A stretch of 64,000 nt of DNA from Halobellus ruber (GTDB taxonomy: Archaea > Halobacteriota > Halobacteria > Halobacteriales > Haloferacaceae), in NCBI RefSeq assembly GCF_014212355.1, contig NZ_JACKXD010000001.1, forward strand, positions 519,143-583,142, written 5' to 3'. Within the stretch, counting starts at the first letter, position 1. Every line of letters begins with the position of its first letter. Both the position numbers and the translations under genes were made by a program. Shown one piece after another: positions 60,942 to 64,000 of this stretch. The notes below the pieces were generated by a model. It ran no database searches, had not been told where the DNA came from, and saw nothing but the letters and a program-made list of their open reading frames with translations.

Positions 60942-62621
60942 ATGCTGCACACGCAGGGACCGCTGCTCTCCATCGACGTGGGGGCCCGCGAGACCATCAC
61001 CGAGTCGGTCGACGACGTCCTCGCCGACTTCGTCGGCGGGCGCGGCGTCGCGACCGCCCTCGCCCACGATCGGATCCCGTTCGACGCCGACCCGCTCGGC
61101 CCCGAGAACAGCCTCTTTTTCGCGACCGGCCCGATGCAGGCCTCCCGGATGTCGTTCACCGGCCGGATGAACTGCACGGGCGTCTCGCCGCTGACCGACG
61201 GCCTGTTCTCCTCGAACGCCGGCGGCTTCCTCTCCCGGAACTTCGTCGGCGCCGGCAACGCCGTCGTGGAGGTGACCGGCGAGAGCGACGAGTTACTGGC
61301 GGTCCACGTCCGCGAGGACGGCGTCACCTTCGAGGAGGTGCCCGAACTGGCGGGCGCGGAGGTGCCCGACGTCGTCTCGTATGCCGCGGCGGAACACGAC
61401 CTCGCTGCCGAGCACACGGCGTGTATCGGCCCCGCCGGCGAGAACGGTGTCCGGTTCGCGTCGATCATGACCTCCGAGTCGCGGGCGTTCGGCCGCGGCG
61501 GCCTCGGCGCCGTGTTGGGCGCGAAGAACGTCAAACTCCTCACCTTCGACGGCGACGCCGACCTCCCGGTCGAGATCCCGCCGGTCCAGATGGAGGTCCA
61601 CAGCGACGCCGCGACCGACGACCACATCATGAAGCGGCAGGGGACCACCTCCGTCACCGACCTCGCCAACGAGAGCGACGCGCTACCGGCCTACTACTTC
61701 GCCGAGCAGTCCTTCGCGGGTGCCGAGGGGATCAACGGCGACCGCGTCGAGGAGAAGAAGTACAAGAAGGGCACCTGCTCGCAGTGTGCGTTCGCGTGCA
61801 AGCTTCCGACCCGCGACGAGGCCACCGGCGTCGAGACCGAGGGCCCCGAGTTCGAGACGGTGATGTCGTTCGGCAGCAACTGCGGGGTCGACGACATCGT
61901 CGACGTGATGCGGGCGAACGAACTGTGCGACCGGTTCGGGCTGGACGTCATCTCCTGCGGTGACGTCGTCGCGGGCTACCTCGAAAGCGAGGACGCCTTC
62001 GGCGACGCCGACCTGGTCCGGGAGACCGTCGAGAGGATCGCCTTCCGCGAGGGCGTCGGCGACACGCTCGCGGAGGGCATCGACCGCGCCCACGAGGAAC
62101 TCGGAATCGACAACTGGACCGTCAAGGGCCTGGAGTTCCCCGCCCACGACGGCCGCGCGCTCAACGGCCAGGGGCTGTCCTTTGCGACCGCAAACCGCGG
62201 CGCGGACCACATGTACGCCACCTTCTACGCCTACGAGTACCCGCTCGTCTCCCAGGAGCAGGCGTTCGACCCCGACGGCCTCGATTCGGCGAAAGCCGAG
62301 AAGCTGGTCGAACTCGAAAACCTCCGTGCGCTGGAGGACTGCGGCGTCGTCTGCCGGTTCTCTCGGGACTTCATGACGCCGGACCGCTTCGAGCAGCTGT
62401 TCGAGGCCGACTACGAGTCGCTGCTCGACGTCGGCGGCCGGATCGTGGAGCTCGAGCGGCACTTCAACAACCAGCGGGGGTTCTCCCGGGCGGACGACCG
62501 CCTCCCCTACGAGATCGAGGGGCTGGAAGCGGCGCTCGATTCGTACTACGACACCCGCGGGTGGAGCGACGAGGGCGTCGTTCCGAGCGTCGACGGCGCG
62601 TCGAGTGCGGCCGCGGACTGA
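60942..62621 (+). CDS. tungsten-dependent aldehyde ferredoxin oxidoreductase
   Basis: The 559-residue AOR-family enzyme has FVGGRGVATAL at the start, MSFTGRMNCTGVSP, AFGRGGLGAVLGAKNVK (pterin binding) and CSQCAFACK giving three cysteines of the 4Fe-4S cluster. AHDGRALNGQGLSFATANRGAD is the second pterin motif. It oxidises aldehydes to acids with ferredoxin. The open frame upstream to 60813 lies in the palindrome and is not coding. A MoaD-like protein gene at 46956 may be related to the cofactor. Confidence 0.93.
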   Translation: MLHTQGPLLSIDVGARETITESVDDVLADFVGGRGVATALAHDRIPFDADPLGPENSLFFATGPMQASRMSFTGRMNCTGVSPLTDGLFSSNAGGFLSRNFVGAGNAVVEVTGESDELLAVHVREDGVTFEEVPELAGAEVPDVVSYAAAEHDLAAEHTACIGPAGENGVRFASIMTSESRAFGRGGLGAVLGAKNVKLLTFDGDADLPVEIPPVQMEVHSDAATDDHIMKRQGTTSVTDLANESDALPAYYFAEQSFAGAEGINGDRVEEKKYKKGTCSQCAFACKLPTRDEATGVETEGPEFETVMSFGSNCGVDDIVDVMRANELCDRFGLDVISCGDVVAGYLESEDAFGDADLVRETVERIAFREGVGDTLAEGIDRAHEELGIDNWTVKGLEFPAHDGRALNGQGLSFATANRGADHMYATFYAYEYPLVSQEQAFDPDGLDSAKAEKLVELENLRALEDCGVVCRFSRDFMTPDRFEQLFEADYESLLDVGGRIVELERHFNNQRGFSRADDRLPYEIEGLEAALDSYYDTRGWSDEGVVPSVDGASSAAAD

Positions 62622-62875
62622 CAAAATAGCTGACAGTTCTCGGCTCTGTTTGGGCAGATACCTAAATATGGCGAACGGTGACGTAGAGTCCCCGGAAGCC
62701 CCCGCCGGCTCGACTCGGGGGCCTCGGTGCGGTCCTCGTCACTCACTCCGTTCGTTCCTGCGGTCCTACCGTCGGCCACCTTCGCCGAGCCGGCGGCCCC
62801 TTCCAGTCCCACCCGCCGGTGGTGTTCTAATCGGCCATCGCGTGTCTGAACGTTGGCGAAACCGCCAGTCCGGGG
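62622..62875. other. intergenic stretch with no gene
   Basis: No frame is convincing. The stretch contains CTTCCAGTCCCACCCGCCGG, resembling sequence near 10645, and GC-rich inverted repeats. Confidence 0.5.
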
Positions 62876-64000
62876 CTACAGGTAGCCTTCGGTCGCCAGC
62901 CGGTCGACGGCCTCCCGGAGCCGCTCCTCGCTGGCGGCGTAAGAGATCCGCGCGTAGCCCGGCGACCCGAACGCCGACCCCGGCACGGTCGCGACGTGGG
63001 CGTCCTCGATCGCGCCCGCACACCACGACTGGTCGTCATCGTCCACCGGGAGCATCATATAGAACGCGCCGTCGCCGACGGGGACGTCGACGTCGTGGTC
63101 GGCGAAGAGATCCGCGAGCATATCCCGGCGCTCCCGGAAGGCCTCGCGCATCTCCGTGACGGCCTCGTCGGTGTTTTCGAGCGCCTCGACGCCGGCGTGC
63201 TGGACGAAGTTGACCGCACACGAGACCGAATGGGAGTGGAGTTTCGCCGCCTGCGACACCAGCGACTCGGGGGCGTGGAGGTAGCCCAGCCGCCACCCGG
63301 TCATCGAGTACGCCTTCGAGAAGCCGTTGATCGTGACCGTCCGGTCTTCCATCCCGTCGAACGCCGCGAGGCTGGGCTGGTCGACGCCGTAGGTGATCCG
63401 CTGGTAGATCTCGTCGGAGATCACGGTGATGTCGTGCTCGACCGCGAGGTCGCGGACGCCCTCGAACGCCGCCTCGGTGTAGACTGCGCCGGTCGGGTTC
63501 GACGGCGAGTTCACGACCAGGAGTTCGGTGTCGTCGGAGACCGCCGCCGCGAGGTCGTCGAGGGCAGGCTCCAGTTGGAAGTCGTAGGGCGCGGTGTCGA
63601 CGCGGTTCAACGACCCGCCGGAGAGCTTCGCCATCGCCTCGTAGGACACCCACGCGGGGTCGAGCAGGACGACCTCGTCACCGGCGCGGGACGACGTCCC
63701 GCCGGCTGACGAGCCTCGCTCGTCAACGCCGTCGATCAGCGTCTGGAACGTCTCGTAGAGCGCCTGCTTCCCGCCGGGGGTGACGATGACCTCGTCGCTT
63801 TCGGCGTCGATGCCGTCGCCCCGGAGCTTCTCGGCGATGGCCTCCCGGAGTTGTGGGATCCCGTTCGAGGGGGTGTACCCGGTGTGGCCGGCGTCCATCG
63901 CCTCTTTCCCGGCTGCAACGACGTTCTCCGGCGTGGGGAAGTCGGGTTCACCCACCGAGAGGTCGACCACGTCGACCCCCGCTGCCTCCAGCTCGCTCGC
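62876..64000 (-). CDS. class I aminotransferase (aspartate-type), 5' end outside the window
   Basis: At least 374 residues are present, reading in from the window edge as ASELEAAGVDVVDLSVGEPDF. Family motifs are GYTPSNGIPQLREAIA, VVNSPSNPTGAVYT, SDEIYQRITYG and the PLP lysine in GFSKAYSMTGWRLGYL. It transfers amino groups between an amino acid and 2-oxoglutarate. An extra segment of about 15 residues (VDERGSSAGGTSSRA) sits between LIDG and GDEVVLLDPAW, where homologues have a short turn; it is encoded by two adjacent palindromes. Confidence 0.93.
   Translation of the reverse strand, partial: ASELEAAGVDVVDLSVGEPDFPTPENVVAAGKEAMDAGHTGYTPSNGIPQLREAIAEKLRGDGIDAESDEVIVTPGGKQALYETFQTLIDGVDERGSSAGGTSSRAGDEVVLLDPAWVSYEAMAKLSGGSLNRVDTAPYDFQLEPALDDLAAAVSDDTELLVVNSPSNPTGAVYTEAAFEGVRDLAVEHDITVISDEIYQRITYGVDQPSLAAFDGMEDRTVTINGFSKAYSMTGWRLGYLHAPESLVSQAAKLHSHSVSCAVNFVQHAGVEALENTDEAVTEMREAFRERRDMLADLFADHDVDVPVGDGAFYMMLPVDDDDQSWCAGAIEDAHVATVPGSAFGSPGYARISYAASEERLREAVDRLATEGYL
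63686..63725. repeat. two adjacent palindromes inside the aminotransferase gene
   Basis: GCGGGAC-GAC-GTCCCGC (63686-63702) and TGACGAGC-CTC-GCTCGTCA (63707-63725) lie in-frame in the coding sequence and encode the extra segment. Confidence 0.7.

Overview
The window is high-GC chromosomal DNA from a halophilic archaeon (class Halobacteria). This is supported by very acidic proteins, Tat-type lipoprotein leaders, TATA boxes about 27 nt upstream of start codons (leaderless transcripts), archaeal families (NrpR, Hel308, RAD55-like ATPase, beta-RFAP synthase-like GHMP protein) and many small haloarchaea-specific proteins. I cannot assign the genus from the sequence alone.

Layout. 1-2.2 kb: a RimK-type ATP-grasp ligase (cut by the window edge) divergent from an AstE/aspartoacylase-like zinc hydrolase. 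2.2-9.5 kb: succinate dehydrogenase genes sdhC-sdhD-sdhB, then a 3.7-kb AT-richer block carrying two HNH nuclease genes, an M48-like metalloprotease, a zinc-finger protein and a DUF5805-like gene, then sdhA. The block looks like foreign DNA that has split an operon normally contiguous in haloarchaea. 9.5-19 kb: a tRNA-like gene, small regulators, an oligopeptide ABC system (dppDF fusion, dppA, dppB, dppC) and an OFA-type MFS transporter. 19-25 kb: a class I aldolase and a four-gene NitT/TauT-type ABC operon with two binding proteins. 25-27 kb: PTS enzyme I and HPr without a sugar permease. 27-35.6 kb: a complete branched-chain amino acid cluster on the minus strand in the order leuA, ilvB, ilvN, ilvC, leuC, leuD, leuB. 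35.7-42.5 kb: small conserved genes, a truncated histidine kinase, a degenerate RAD55-like ATPase, a GHMP-family protein, a cupin and an HD phosphohydrolase. 42.6-48 kb: dnaK, purF, a MoaD-like protein and a DUF420 membrane protein. 48-52.4 kb: tRNA-Leu(GAG) with tandem copies of its 3' end, a macro-domain protein, glpK and small membrane proteins. 52.4-60 kb: a Hel308-type helicase, agmatinase, a class III aminotransferase, an NrpR-type regulator and an SSS transporter. 60-64 kb: a cyclase-family hydrolase, an aldehyde ferredoxin oxidoreductase and a class I aminotransferase cut by the window end.

The most unusual content is not in the housekeeping genes. (1) About 80-bp palindromic elements of at least two sequence families sit directly after TGA stop codons (19237, 28229, 34333, 46860 and 60736) and begin TACTG or TAATG. 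Two copies differ by paired changes that preserve base pairing. One element supplies the start codon of leuB. (2) A protein at 4579-5436 joins an HNH nuclease domain to a tyrosine-recombinase-like domain whose catalytic residues appear lost. (3) leuA has no usable start codon in its own frame and needs a +1 shift after about 13 codons from a well-placed leaderless ATG. (4) A 37-codon leaderless ORF ending in tandem valine codons and a hairpin precedes ilvB and looks like an attenuation leader.

CDS starts were chosen mainly by TATA-to-start spacing, operon overlaps and conserved N-termini. Family names with DUF numbers are from memory and were not searched.
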